NCBI RefSeq assembly: GCF_900215245.1 | Contig: NZ_LT907842.1 | Coordinates: forward strand, 1,550,001-1,614,000 | Direction: 5' to 3' | Origin: Pseudomonas fluorescens | GTDB lineage: Bacteria; Pseudomonadota; Gammaproteobacteria; Pseudomonadales; Pseudomonadaceae | DNA: 64,000 nt | Part shown: in pieces, positions 28,827 to 37,192 of the stretch | Layout: each line of letters starts with the position of its first letter | Position numbering within the stretch: position 1 is the stretch's first letter | The notes under the pieces: model-generated | The model's database searches: none | Told to the model about the DNA's origin: nothing | Seen by the model: the letters and a program-made list of their open reading frames with translations, nothing else | Program-made: the position numbers and the translations under genes

Positions 28827-28916
28827 CGGGCAGGCGCACAGCGCCGGCCTTCAAACTGCAACAATTTCGTCATGACTGCTCCTTAAGGTGTCTGCAAAAA
28901 CCGCAGGGAGCCTGAC

Positions 28917-30815
28917 ATGAGCTTATTAGAAGAAAACCAAGCCACTGACCTTGAACAGATGGTCGGCCTCACCCGCCGGCGTTTTATCGGCGCCGGCGCC
29001 CTGTGTGGTGCAGCGATGTTCCTGGGCGGCAACCTGCTGACGCGCAGCGCAATGGCCGTGAATGCCGCGACCGCCAGCCCATTGCTGGGCTTTACCAGCA
29101 TCGCCGCTGCCACTAGCGACGCCATCACCTTGCCGCCCGGCTACAGCGCCTCGGTATTGATCAGTTGGGGCCAGCCGCTGCACACCCATGGCCCGGCCTT
29201 TGACCCGTCCGGCAACGGCAGCGCCCAGGCCCAGGAGCAGCAATTCGGTGACAACAACGACGGCATGAGCCTGTTCGCCTTCCCCGGCGACGACAACCGC
29301 GCACTGATGGCGATCAACAACGAATACACCAACTACCGCTACCTCTACGCCCACGGCGGCGCACCGCAGTCTGCCGAAGACGTGCGCAAGGCCCAGGCCA
29401 GCGAAGGTGTGTCGGTCATCGAAGTGCGGCGCAAGGGCGACACTTGGCAGTTCGTCCAGGACTCGCGCTACAACCGGCGCATCCACGGCAACTCGCCGAT
29501 TCGCCTGAGCGGCCCGGCCGCAGGGCATGAATGGCTGAAAACCAGCGCCGACAAAACCGGCAAAAAAGTCCTCGGCACCTTCCAGAACTGCGCCAACGGC
29601 AAGACGCCGTGGGGCACTTATCTGACGTGCGAAGAGAACTTCACCGACTGCTTCGGCAGCAGCAACCCCCAACAAGCCTTCGACGCCGGGCAAAAGCGCT
29701 ACGGCGTGGTGGCCGCCAGCAAAGAGATCAACTGGCACCCGCACGACCCGCGCTTCGACATGGCCAAGAACCCCAATGAGCTCAACCGACATGGCTGGGT
29801 GGTGGAAATCGACCCGTTCGACCCGAAGTCCACGCCGGTCAAACGCACTGCCCTTGGCCGCTTCAAGCATGAAAACGCCGCGCTGGCAGAAACCCGCGAC
29901 GGGCGTGCCGTGGTGTACATGGGCGACGACGAGCGCGGTGAGTTCATCTACAAATTTGTCAGCCGCGACCCGATCAATCATCACAACCCGAAAGCCAACA
30001 AGGACCTGCTCGACCACGGCACGCTCTACGTGGCCATTTTCGACGCAGGCGACGGCAATGCCGATCATCCCAAAGGCAAAGGCGAATGGGTCGAGCTGAC
30101 CCACGGCAAAAACGGCATTGACGCCAGCAGCGGTTTCGCCAGCCAGGCCGAAGTGCTGATCCATGCGCGCCTGGCCGCCAGCGTGGTGAAAGCCACCCGC
30201 ATGGACCGCCCGGAATGGATCGTGGTCAGCCCCACCGATGGCCAGGTCTATTGCACCCTCACCAACAACGCCAAGCGCGGCGAGGAAGGCCAACCCGTTG
30301 GCGGGCCTAACCCGCGCGCGAAAAACGTCTACGGCCAGATCCTGCGCTGGAAGGCCGATGCGGATAACCACGGCGCCTCGACCTTCACCTGGGACCTGTT
30401 TGTAGTGGCCGGCAACCCGGGTGTGCATGCCGGTACGCCCAAAGGCGGCTCTGCCAACATCAACCCACAAAACATGTTCAACAGCCCTGATGGCTTGGGT
30501 TTCGACAAGGCCGGGCGCTTGTGGATCCTGACCGACGGCGACTACAGCAACGCGGGCGACTTCGCCGGCATGGGCAATAACCAGATGCTGTGTGCCGACC
30601 CGACGACCGGCGAAATTCGTCGCTTCATGGTCGGGCCGGTGGCGTGTGAGGTCACGGGGATCAGCTTTTCGCCGGATCAGAAGACCCTGTTCGTGGGAAT
30701 TCAGCACCCGGGGGAAACCGGTGGTTCGACTTGGCCGGAGCATCTGCCCAACGGTAAACCGCGCTCGTCAGTGATGGCGATTCGGCGGGATGACGGTGGG
30801 GTCGTCGGCGCCTGA
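28917..30815 (+). CDS. PhoX family alkaline phosphatase/phosphodiesterase-like protein (DUF839)
   Basis: The 632-residue protein has a Tat signal (TRRRFIGAGALCGAAMFLGG) near residues 19–38 and is therefore exported folded, as expected for the metal-dependent PhoX family (Ca2+ and Fe3+ in characterised members). Family-typical segments include WGTYLTCEENFTDCFG, HENAAL and a C-terminal PVACEVTGISFSPDQKTLFVGIQHPG. A periplasmic phosphatase role is likely, although some DUF839 proteins are untested. GGGAGCC lies before the ATG. I could not find a convincing Pho box upstream. Confidence 0.88.
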   Translation: MSLLEENQATDLEQMVGLTRRRFIGAGALCGAAMFLGGNLLTRSAMAVNAATASPLLGFTSIAAATSDAITLPPGYSASVLISWGQPLHTHGPAFDPSGNGSAQAQEQQFGDNNDGMSLFAFPGDDNRALMAINNEYTNYRYLYAHGGAPQSAEDVRKAQASEGVSVIEVRRKGDTWQFVQDSRYNRRIHGNSPIRLSGPAAGHEWLKTSADKTGKKVLGTFQNCANGKTPWGTYLTCEENFTDCFGSSNPQQAFDAGQKRYGVVAASKEINWHPHDPRFDMAKNPNELNRHGWVVEIDPFDPKSTPVKRTALGRFKHENAALAETRDGRAVVYMGDDERGEFIYKFVSRDPINHHNPKANKDLLDHGTLYVAIFDAGDGNADHPKGKGEWVELTHGKNGIDASSGFASQAEVLIHARLAASVVKATRMDRPEWIVVSPTDGQVYCTLTNNAKRGEEGQPVGGPNPRAKNVYGQILRWKADADNHGASTFTWDLFVVAGNPGVHAGTPKGGSANINPQNMFNSPDGLGFDKAGRLWILTDGDYSNAGDFAGMGNNQMLCADPTTGEIRRFMVGPVACEVTGISFSPDQKTLFVGIQHPGETGGSTWPEHLPNGKPRSSVMAIRRDDGGVVGA

Positions 30816-30825
30816 CAGGGCCTCA

Positions 30826-30907
30826 TCGCGAGCAAGCCCGCTCGCACAATTGACCGCATTCCAAAGGTGGCACTCGGGCAATTGTGGGAACGGGCTTGCC
30901 TGTGCAG
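30826..30907. repeat. REP doublet, degenerate
   Basis: GCGAGCAAGCCCGCTCGCAC and GTGGGAACGGGCTTGCCTG face each other with inner CAATTG copies, just after the phoX stop. Confidence 0.7.
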
Positions 30908-30993
30908 GCGTCCGCACAGCCACCACCTATCTATGCGCGGGTGCGTTACCATACCGAGCCGGACGCGGCGCCCTGCTGCGCGCAGGAGTTTGC

Positions 30994-31968
30994 ATGGCCC
31001 ATCCGTTTGAAACACTCACCCCCGACCTGGTACTCGACGCTGTCGAAAGTATCGGTTTTCTCAGCGATGCTCGCGTTCTGGCGCTCAACAGCTACGAAAA
31101 CCGTGTGTATCAGGTGGGCATCGAAGACTCCGAACCGCTGATCGCCAAGTTTTACCGGCCCCAGCGCTGGACCAATGAAGCGATCCTCGAAGAACACCGC
31201 TTCACCTTCGAACTGGCCGAATGCGATGTGCCGGTGGTCGCGCCCATGATCCATAACGGAGAAAGCCTGTTCGAACACGCCGGTTTTCGCTTCACCCTGT
31301 TTCCACGCCGGGGTGGCCGTGCGCCGGAGCCGGGTAATCTCGATCAGCTGTATCGCCTGGGGCAGTTGCTCGGCCGTTTGCATGCGGTCGGCTCCACCCG
31401 CCCGTTCGAACACCGCGAAGCGCTGGGCGTGAAGAACTTCGGTCACGATTCCCTCAACACCTTGCTGGAAGGCAATTTCATTCCCAAGAGCCTGCTGCCG
31501 GCATACGAGTCCGTGGCGCGCGACCTGCTCAAGCGTGTGGAAGAGGTGTACAAGGCCACGCCGCACAAGAACATCCGCATGCACGGCGATTGCCACCCCG
31601 GCAACATGATGTGCCGCGATGAAATGTTCCATATCGTCGACCTCGATGACTGCCGCATGGGCCCGGCCGTCCAGGACCTGTGGATGATGCTCGCCGGGGA
31701 CCGTCAGGAATGCCTGGGCCAGCTGTCGGAATTGATGGACGGCTATCAGGAATTCCACGACTTCGACCCCCGCGAACTGGCACTCATCGAACCACTGCGC
31801 GCCTTGCGCCTGATGCACTACAGCGCCTGGCTGGCACGACGCTGGGATGACCCGGCGTTCCCGCACAGCTTCCCGTGGTTCGGCAGCGAGCGGTATTGGG
31901 GTGATCAGGTGCTGGCGTTGCGTGAGCAACTGTCGGCCCTCAACGAAGAACCGCTGAAACTGTTCTGA
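30994..31968 (+). CDS. srkA: Stress response kinase A (YihE-type protein kinase)
   Basis: SrkA is an aminoglycoside-phosphotransferase-fold Ser/Thr kinase that protects against programmed death under stress in E. coli. The 324-residue product shows the catalytic loop HGDCHPGNMMC and the metal-binding IVDLDDC. The ATG at 30994 has AGGAG 5 nt upstream; the longer open frame from 30790 runs through the phoX end and a REP element and is unlikely to be translated. Confidence 0.9.
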   Translation: MAHPFETLTPDLVLDAVESIGFLSDARVLALNSYENRVYQVGIEDSEPLIAKFYRPQRWTNEAILEEHRFTFELAECDVPVVAPMIHNGESLFEHAGFRFTLFPRRGGRAPEPGNLDQLYRLGQLLGRLHAVGSTRPFEHREALGVKNFGHDSLNTLLEGNFIPKSLLPAYESVARDLLKRVEEVYKATPHKNIRMHGDCHPGNMMCRDEMFHIVDLDDCRMGPAVQDLWMMLAGDRQECLGQLSELMDGYQEFHDFDPRELALIEPLRALRLMHYSAWLARRWDDPAFPHSFPWFGSERYWGDQVLALREQLSALNEEPLKLF

Positions 31969-31983
31969 CCCTGGCTCTGCTTC

Positions 31984-32071
31984 TTGTGGGAGCCGGCTTG
32001 CCGGCGATGCAAACAACTCGGTGCATCCGTCGCACCAAGGTGAAGTCATCACAGGCACGCCAGCTCCCACA
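31984..32071. repeat. REP doublet between srkA and rarD
   Basis: TGTGGGAGCCGGCTTGCCGG at the left and GGCACGCCAGCTCCCACA at the right form outward palindromes of the same family with a diverged centre. Confidence 0.75.
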
Positions 32072-32145
32072 GAAAAGCCAATCCCACCTGCGGACAAAAA
32101 TCCTTACAATCGCGCTTTGATAGCTGCCTAAGCAAGGATTCCGCA

Positions 32146-33030
32146 ATGCACGCCGCCAACCCCCGCAAGGGTTACATCCTGGGCCTGAGTGCCTATGTCA
32201 TCTGGGGCCTGTTCCCGCTCTACTTCAAAGCCATCGCCAGTGTTCCCGCCGCCGAAATCATCGTGCACCGCGTGTTGTGGTCGGCGCTGTTCGGCGGTCT
32301 GCTGTTAATGGTGTGGAAACACCCGGGCTGGTTCCGTGAGCTGCGCGACAACCCCAAGCGCCTGGCTATTCTGGCACTCAGTGGCTCGTTGATTGCGGCT
32401 AACTGGCTGACCTATGTGTGGTCGGTGAACAGCGGACGCATGCTGGAAGCGAGCCTGGGTTATTACATAAACCCGTTGGTGAATGTGCTGCTGGGCATGC
32501 TGATTCTCGGCGAACGCTTGCGGCGCTTGCAGTGGATAGCCGTCGGGCTGGCGGCGGTGGGTGTGGCGCAACAGGTGTGGCAAGTCGGCAGTTTGCCGTG
32601 GGTGTCGCTGGTGCTGGCGCTGACCTTTGGCTTTTATGGGTTGATCCGCAAGCAGGCACCGGTCAAGGCGTTGCCGGGGCTGGTGGTGGAAACCTGGATG
32701 CTGGTGCCGATTGCCGTGGCCTGGTTGCTGTTCAACCCGTCGGCCCACAGTGCCCAGCTTGAATTCTGGAGCACCTCCGAAGCCTGGTGGCTGGTGGCTG
32801 CAGGCCCGGTGACGCTGATCCCGCTGGTGTGTTTCAACGCCGCTGCGCGGCATTTGCCCTACACCGCGCTGGGCTTTTTGCAGTACGTCGCGCCGACGCT
32901 GGTACTGCTCGAAGCGGTGCTGCTGTTCGGTGAGCACCTGGCACCGAGCACGCTGATTGCCTTCGCTTTTATCTGGGCCGGCCTGGTGGTCTACAGCCTG
33001 GATGCCTGGCTGACCGTGCGCAAACGCTGA
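32146..33030 (+). CDS. rarD: RarD family EamA-type permease
   Basis: The 294-residue inner-membrane protein has about ten hydrophobic helices in two EamA repeats. It starts KGYILGLSAYVIWGLFPLYFKA, with the RarD-typical SLGYYINPLVNVLLGMLILGERL and FLQYVAPTLVLLEAVLLFGEHL. It belongs to the drug/metabolite transporter superfamily; the RarD substrate (named for chloramphenicol sensitivity) is uncertain. It is adjacent to srkA, as I recall in P. aeruginosa. Confidence 0.92.
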   Translation: MHAANPRKGYILGLSAYVIWGLFPLYFKAIASVPAAEIIVHRVLWSALFGGLLLMVWKHPGWFRELRDNPKRLAILALSGSLIAANWLTYVWSVNSGRMLEASLGYYINPLVNVLLGMLILGERLRRLQWIAVGLAAVGVAQQVWQVGSLPWVSLVLALTFGFYGLIRKQAPVKALPGLVVETWMLVPIAVAWLLFNPSAHSAQLEFWSTSEAWWLVAAGPVTLIPLVCFNAAARHLPYTALGFLQYVAPTLVLLEAVLLFGEHLAPSTLIAFAFIWAGLVVYSLDAWLTVRKR

Positions 33031-33093
33031 TCAAATAACGTACAAACCTCTGCAAGCCACAGCGTGCATGGCTTGCAGACATCCACCCCAAGG

Positions 33094-33214
33094 TTATCCA
33101 CAACCTGATCCCCGCCATTTGTGCACAAGCCGTTGAAACTGCTCGTTTTTTGCTCAGCCGACGGAGAACCACGGCGCACGTGGCCTGGCGCCGGGTCTCT
33201 ACAGGTTATCCACA
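33094..33214. other. Cluster of DnaA-box-like 9-mers
   Basis: Two perfect TTATCCACA sites (33094–33102 and 33206–33214) and one near match, TTGTGCACA (33119–33127), lie in the same orientation in the rarD–gcvR gap. Upstream is a perfect 10-bp inverted repeat, CTGCAAGCCA/TGGCTTGCAG (33051–33079). No origin genes (dnaA, dnaN, rpmH) are near, so this is not oriC. Confidence 0.6.
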
Positions 33215-33252
33215 GGCCCATGCAAGATTTCCATGCATAACCCTGTGGGCCG

Positions 33253-33765
33253 TTATTCCTCGCTGCGCAGTTCCACCATCAAGTCATCCGCCAAGGTTTC
33301 CAAAGATTCCTGCAGCGTCTCCAGGGACAGGGTTGACGGCACCCGCAACAGCGCCTCGGCATTGAATAGCGGATCACCGCTCATCGGGGCCGGACGCACA
33401 TCAGTGCTCAAGCGCTCCAGGTTGACGCCCTGCTTGCTCAACAGCGCGGTAATCTCGCGCACAATCCCCGAACGGTCATTGCCCACCAGCGTCATCAAGA
33501 TTGGCTTGGCGTCCAACGCCTGCCCGGTACTGCCCTCGCCCACCAGCACACGAATGCCATGGGTGGATAAATCCTCCAGCGCATTCACCAGGTCCTGACG
33601 GCTCTGCGTGGGAACGCTGACCCGCAGGATCCCGGCAAATTGCCCAGCCATGTGGGCCATTCGGCTTTCCAGCCAGTTGCCGCCGTGAGCGGCGATGTTC
33701 TGCGCGATGCGTTCAACCAAGCCGGGTTTGTCGGCGGCGATAATAGTGAGTACAAGATGGTCCAT
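33253..33765 (-). CDS. Glycine cleavage repressor-like protein with two ACT domains
   Basis: The 170-residue protein consists of two ACT modules (HLVLTIIAADKPGLVERIAQNIAAHGGNW and PILMTLVGNDRSGIVREITALLSKQGVNL), the layout of GcvR, which antagonises GcvA in E. coli. The ATG at 33765 was chosen over 33786 because AGAGG is 8 nt upstream and the family begins there. No DNA-binding domain is present. The regulated process here is inferred; glyA and sox glycine genes are at the far end of the window but not adjacent. Confidence 0.85.
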   Translation of the reverse strand: MDHLVLTIIAADKPGLVERIAQNIAAHGGNWLESRMAHMAGQFAGILRVSVPTQSRQDLVNALEDLSTHGIRVLVGEGSTGQALDAKPILMTLVGNDRSGIVREITALLSKQGVNLERLSTDVRPAPMSGDPLFNAEALLRVPSTLSLETLQESLETLADDLMVELRSEE

Positions 33766-34151
33766 GGCGAAGCCCTCTGAATTCAATCTACAAGGTGGAC
33801 GCAGGCGCCCTCGAAAACAAATCGTGTACCATTTTTATATTTATCTGGAACAATCCAATAGTTTTTTGAGAACATCCCGTTATCCGCTGTGACCGCATGA
33901 CCAAAATGGGTCGCTAAACGACGTATTTAGTCTAATTTTCACAACCGCAAGTCATCATGTAGTATGCCCAATCGCGCACTACATAACGTTAGGTCGATGT
34001 CTGCCAAGGCACCCAAGTACTGCGTCAACCCTCTCGCCCAGCCGCCTGCACGGCATGTACTGGGAATGGGTTCGTGGTTTAAATGGCCAGAGGCTTCATT
34101 GGTAAATTGAAAAGCTGAAAAGCGCATTAGCTCCGCAGAGTGAGGCAAGCA
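33766..34151 (+). promoter_or_regulatory. Long AT-richer upstream region of glcB
   Basis: This 386-nt divergent spacer is less GC-rich than its surroundings and carries no credible ORF. It contains a perfect 7-bp inverted repeat, ATGTAGT (33957–33963) and ACTACAT (33978–33984), with centres 21 bp apart, a possible regulator site. A GAGG lies just before the glcB ATG. No single promoter can be assigned with confidence. Confidence 0.45.
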
Positions 34152-36329
34152 ATGACTGAACACGTTCAAGTCGGTGGCCTGCAGGTCGCCAAAGTCCTGT
34201 TCGACTTCGTGAATAACGAAGCCATTCCCGGTACCGGCATCACTGCCGACCAGTTCTGGGCCGGCGCCGACAAGGTCATCCACGACCTGGCACCGAAGAA
34301 CAAAGCCCTACTCGCCAAACGCGACGATTTCCAAGCGCGGATCGACACCTGGCACCAAACCCATGCCGGCCAGGCCCACGACCCGGTGGCCTACAAAGCC
34401 TTCCTGCAAGACATCGGATACCTGCTGCCAGAAGCCGCAGACTTCCAGGCCTCGACCCAAAACGTCGATGACGAAATCGCCCGCATGGCCGGCCCACAGC
34501 TGGTGGTTCCGGTGATGAACGCCCGTTTCGCCCTCAACGCCTCAAACGCGCGCTGGGGCTCGCTGTATGACGCGTTGTATGGCACCGACGCCATCAGCGA
34601 AGCCGACGGCGCCGAAAAGGGCAAGGGTTACAACAAAGTGCGTGGCGACAAGGTGATTGCCTTCGCCCGTGCCTTCCTCGACGAAGCCGCGCCGCTGACT
34701 GCCGGCAGCCACGTCGACTCCACCGCTTACAAAATCGTTGATGGCAAGCTGGTCGTCGGCCTCAAGGGCGGCAGCAACAGCGGCCTGCGCGACGATGCCC
34801 AGTTGATCGGTTTCCAGGGCCCGGCGGCCCAGCCGATTGCGATCCTGCTGAAGCACAACGGCCTGCACTTCGAAATCCAGATCGACGCCAGCACCCCGGT
34901 CGGCCAGACCGACGCCGCCGGCGTCAAAGACGTGCTGATGGAAGCCGCGCTGACCACCATCATGGACTGCGAAGACTCGGTTGCCGCTGTCGATGCCGAT
35001 GACAAAGTGGTGATCTACCGCAACTGGCTCGGCCTGATGAAAGGCGACCTCGCCGAAGAAGTGGCCAAGGGCGGCAAGACCTTCACCCGCACCATGAACG
35101 CCGACCGTGTCTACACCGGCGTCGATGGCCAGGACGTGACCCTGCACGGCCGCTCGCTGCTGTTCGTGCGCAACGTTGGCCACTTGATGACCATCGACGC
35201 GATCCTCGACAAAGACGGCAACGAAGTACCGGAAGGCATCCTCGACGGCCTGCTCACCAGCCTGGCAGCGATCCACAGCCTCAACGGCAACAGCAGCCGC
35301 AAGAACAGCCGTACCGGTTCGGTGTACATCGTAAAACCGAAGATGCATGGCCCCGAAGAAGCGGCGTTCACCAACGAGCTGTTCGGCCGCATCGAAGACG
35401 TGCTGAACCTGCCGCGCAACACCCTCAAAGTCGGAATCATGGACGAGGAGCGCCGCACCACGGTCAACCTCAAGGCCTGCATCAAGGCGGCCAGCGAGCG
35501 TGTGGTGTTTATCAACACCGGCTTCCTCGACCGCACCGGCGACGAGATCCATACGTCCATGGAAGCCGGCGCGATGGTGCGCAAGGCCGCCATGAAGGCG
35601 GAAAAATGGATCGGCGCCTACGAGAACTGGAACGTCGATATCGGCCTGAGCACCGGCCTGCAAGGGCGTGCGCAGATCGGTAAAGGTATGTGGGCAATGC
35701 CCGACTTGATGGCGGCGATGCTCGAACAGAAAATCGCTCACCCTATGGCCGGCGCCAACACCGCCTGGGTGCCATCGCCAACGGCGGCTGCACTGCACGC
35801 GCTGCACTATCACAAGGTCGACGTGTTCGCGCGCCAGGCCGAACTGGCCAAGCGCGAGCGTGCGTCGCTGGACGATATCCTGACCATTCCTCTGGCCAGC
35901 AATACCGATTGGTCCGACGAAGAAATCCGGAATGAGCTGGACAACAACGCCCAGGGCATCCTTGGCTATGTGGTGCGTTGGATCGATCAGGGCGTGGGCT
36001 GTTCGAAAGTGCCGGACATCAACGACGTCGGCCTGATGGAAGACCGCGCTACGCTGCGGATCTCCAGCCAGCACATCGCCAACTGGCTGCGCCACGGCGT
36101 TGTCAACGAAGCCCAAGTGATGGAAAGCCTCAAGCGCATGGCGCCGGTGGTCGACCGTCAGAATGCCGGTGACGCGCTGTATCGCCCACTGGCCCCGGAC
36201 TTCGACAGCAACATCGCGTTCCAGGCAGCGGTGGAATTGGTGATTGAAGGGGCCCAGCAACCCAATGGTTATACCGAGCCGGTGTTGCACCGTCGGCGTC
36301 GGGAGTTCAAGGCCAAGAACGGCTTGTAA
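34152..36329 (+). CDS. glcB: Malate synthase G
   Basis: GlcB condenses glyoxylate with acetyl-CoA to malate in the glyoxylate bypass and glycolate use. The 725-residue length and the segments [82 protein letters not shown] and [20 protein letters not shown] are those of the G isoform. ATG at 34152 is used; an in-frame GTG at 34140 precedes it. The gene ends in a strong terminator. No glcDEF or aceA is in the window. Confidence 0.97.
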   Translation: MTEHVQVGGLQVAKVLFDFVNNEAIPGTGITADQFWAGADKVIHDLAPKNKALLAKRDDFQARIDTWHQTHAGQAHDPVAYKAFLQDIGYLLPEAADFQASTQNVDDEIARMAGPQLVVPVMNARFALNASNARWGSLYDALYGTDAISEADGAEKGKGYNKVRGDKVIAFARAFLDEAAPLTAGSHVDSTAYKIVDGKLVVGLKGGSNSGLRDDAQLIGFQGPAAQPIAILLKHNGLHFEIQIDASTPVGQTDAAGVKDVLMEAALTTIMDCEDSVAAVDADDKVVIYRNWLGLMKGDLAEEVAKGGKTFTRTMNADRVYTGVDGQDVTLHGRSLLFVRNVGHLMTIDAILDKDGNEVPEGILDGLLTSLAAIHSLNGNSSRKNSRTGSVYIVKPKMHGPEEAAFTNELFGRIEDVLNLPRNTLKVGIMDEERRTTVNLKACIKAASERVVFINTGFLDRTGDEIHTSMEAGAMVRKAAMKAEKWIGAYENWNVDIGLSTGLQGRAQIGKGMWAMPDLMAAMLEQKIAHPMAGANTAWVPSPTAAALHALHYHKVDVFARQAELAKRERASLDDILTIPLASNTDWSDEEIRNELDNNAQGILGYVVRWIDQGVGCSKVPDINDVGLMEDRATLRISSQHIANWLRHGVVNEAQVMESLKRMAPVVDRQNAGDALYRPLAPDFDSNIAFQAAVELVIEGAQQPNGYTEPVLHRRRREFKAKNGL

Positions 36330-36330
36330 A

Positions 36331-36366
36331 TGAAAAGGCCCTGATCGCGAGATCAGGGCCTTTTCA
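36331..36366. terminator. Perfect bidirectional terminator after glcB
   Basis: TGAAAAGGCCCTGATC and GATCAGGGCCTTTTCA form a 16-bp perfect stem around a GCGA tetraloop, with T-runs on both strands. It begins 2 nt after the glcB stop. Confidence 0.92.
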
Positions 36367-36393
36367 TTGGGGAATGTGGTGGTCGTGACGCGT

Positions 36394-36477
36394 TGGCGAG
36401 CAAGCCCGCTCCCACACTCGACGGCATTTCTACAGGAGGCATGCGCTCAAATGTGGGAGCGGGCTTGCTCGCGAATA
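36394..36477. repeat. REP doublet (REPIN) downstream of glcB
   Basis: TGGCGAGCAAGCCCGCTCCC and GTGGGAGCGGGCTTGCTCGC face each other around about 45 nt, between glcB and the response regulator gene. Confidence 0.85.
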
Positions 36478-36499
36478 CGCCTGCACGGTCAACAGATAC

Positions 36500-36946
36500 T
36501 CAAGAAGCCATCCCCAGCTCACGCTTCACCATCTTCGCCAGCTTGACGCTGTCGATCGGCTTGAGCATGAAGTCCACCACACTCATGTGCATGGCGTCGA
36601 TGACGTCGCGCGCGTCTGCGTCCCCCGACATGATGATGATCGGCAGCGCTGCTCGGGCAGAGCTGCGCACTTGCTGGATCAGTTCCAGGCCATTGCTCGG
36701 TGCCATGCGCAGGTCGGTGATCAGTAAACCGATGGAGCTGCTGGACTCCAACAAATCCCATGCCGTCTCACCATTGTCAGCGGTCATGCAGCGAATGCCG
36801 TCCAGCCCCAGGATCTCCGCCAGCAATTCACGCGCGTCTTTGTCGTCATCGACAATCAACACCCGTTGTGGCGGTAAATCAGGCTCCAGCATCACGGCGC
36901 TCAGCGCCTCGCGCTCGGCATCACTCAAAATATCGTGGTCGGACAT
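36500..36946 (-). CDS. Single-domain response regulator (receiver only)
   Basis: The 148-residue protein is one CheY-like receiver (residues about 29–145) with the acidic pair in RVLIVDDDKDAREL, the phosphoacceptor aspartate in LLITDLRMAPSNG, the conserved threonine/serine position in IIIMSGDAD, and the lysine in DFMLKPIDSVKLAK. A ~28-residue N-terminal tail precedes it, and no output domain follows. ATG at 36946; the longer frame from a TTG at 37012 lacks support. It is divergent from the cNMP/CBS/nucleotidyltransferase gene at 37193. No partner kinase is nearby. Confidence 0.9.
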   Translation of the reverse strand: MSDHDILSDAEREALSAVMLEPDLPPQRVLIVDDDKDARELLAEILGLDGIRCMTADNGETAWDLLESSSSIGLLITDLRMAPSNGLELIQQVRSSARAALPIIIMSGDADARDVIDAMHMSVVDFMLKPIDSVKLAKMVKRELGMAS

Positions 36947-37192
36947 ACGTTTCTCAGCAGTTCTATTCAATCTCCCAGCACACTCGTCAGACATCTGCGG
37001 AAGGGCGAACAATGTGCACTTCGTCGGAAAGTTTGCCTAGTGGGCGTTCTACCGGGTTTTAACACTAGCCATCTAAGGTTTTTCCCTAGTCGTGAATCGT
37101 TTTCCCGCGAACTAGACTTACGTCCAATGGGCACCCGGAGCACGGGGGCTGACCATAAAGGACGATAACGACAAGAAACTGCGGTCACTCTT

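Noticed and set aside
28827..28916. Pho box in front of phoX
   Set aside because: TTCGTCAT resembles one half-site, but the second half at the required spacing does not match.
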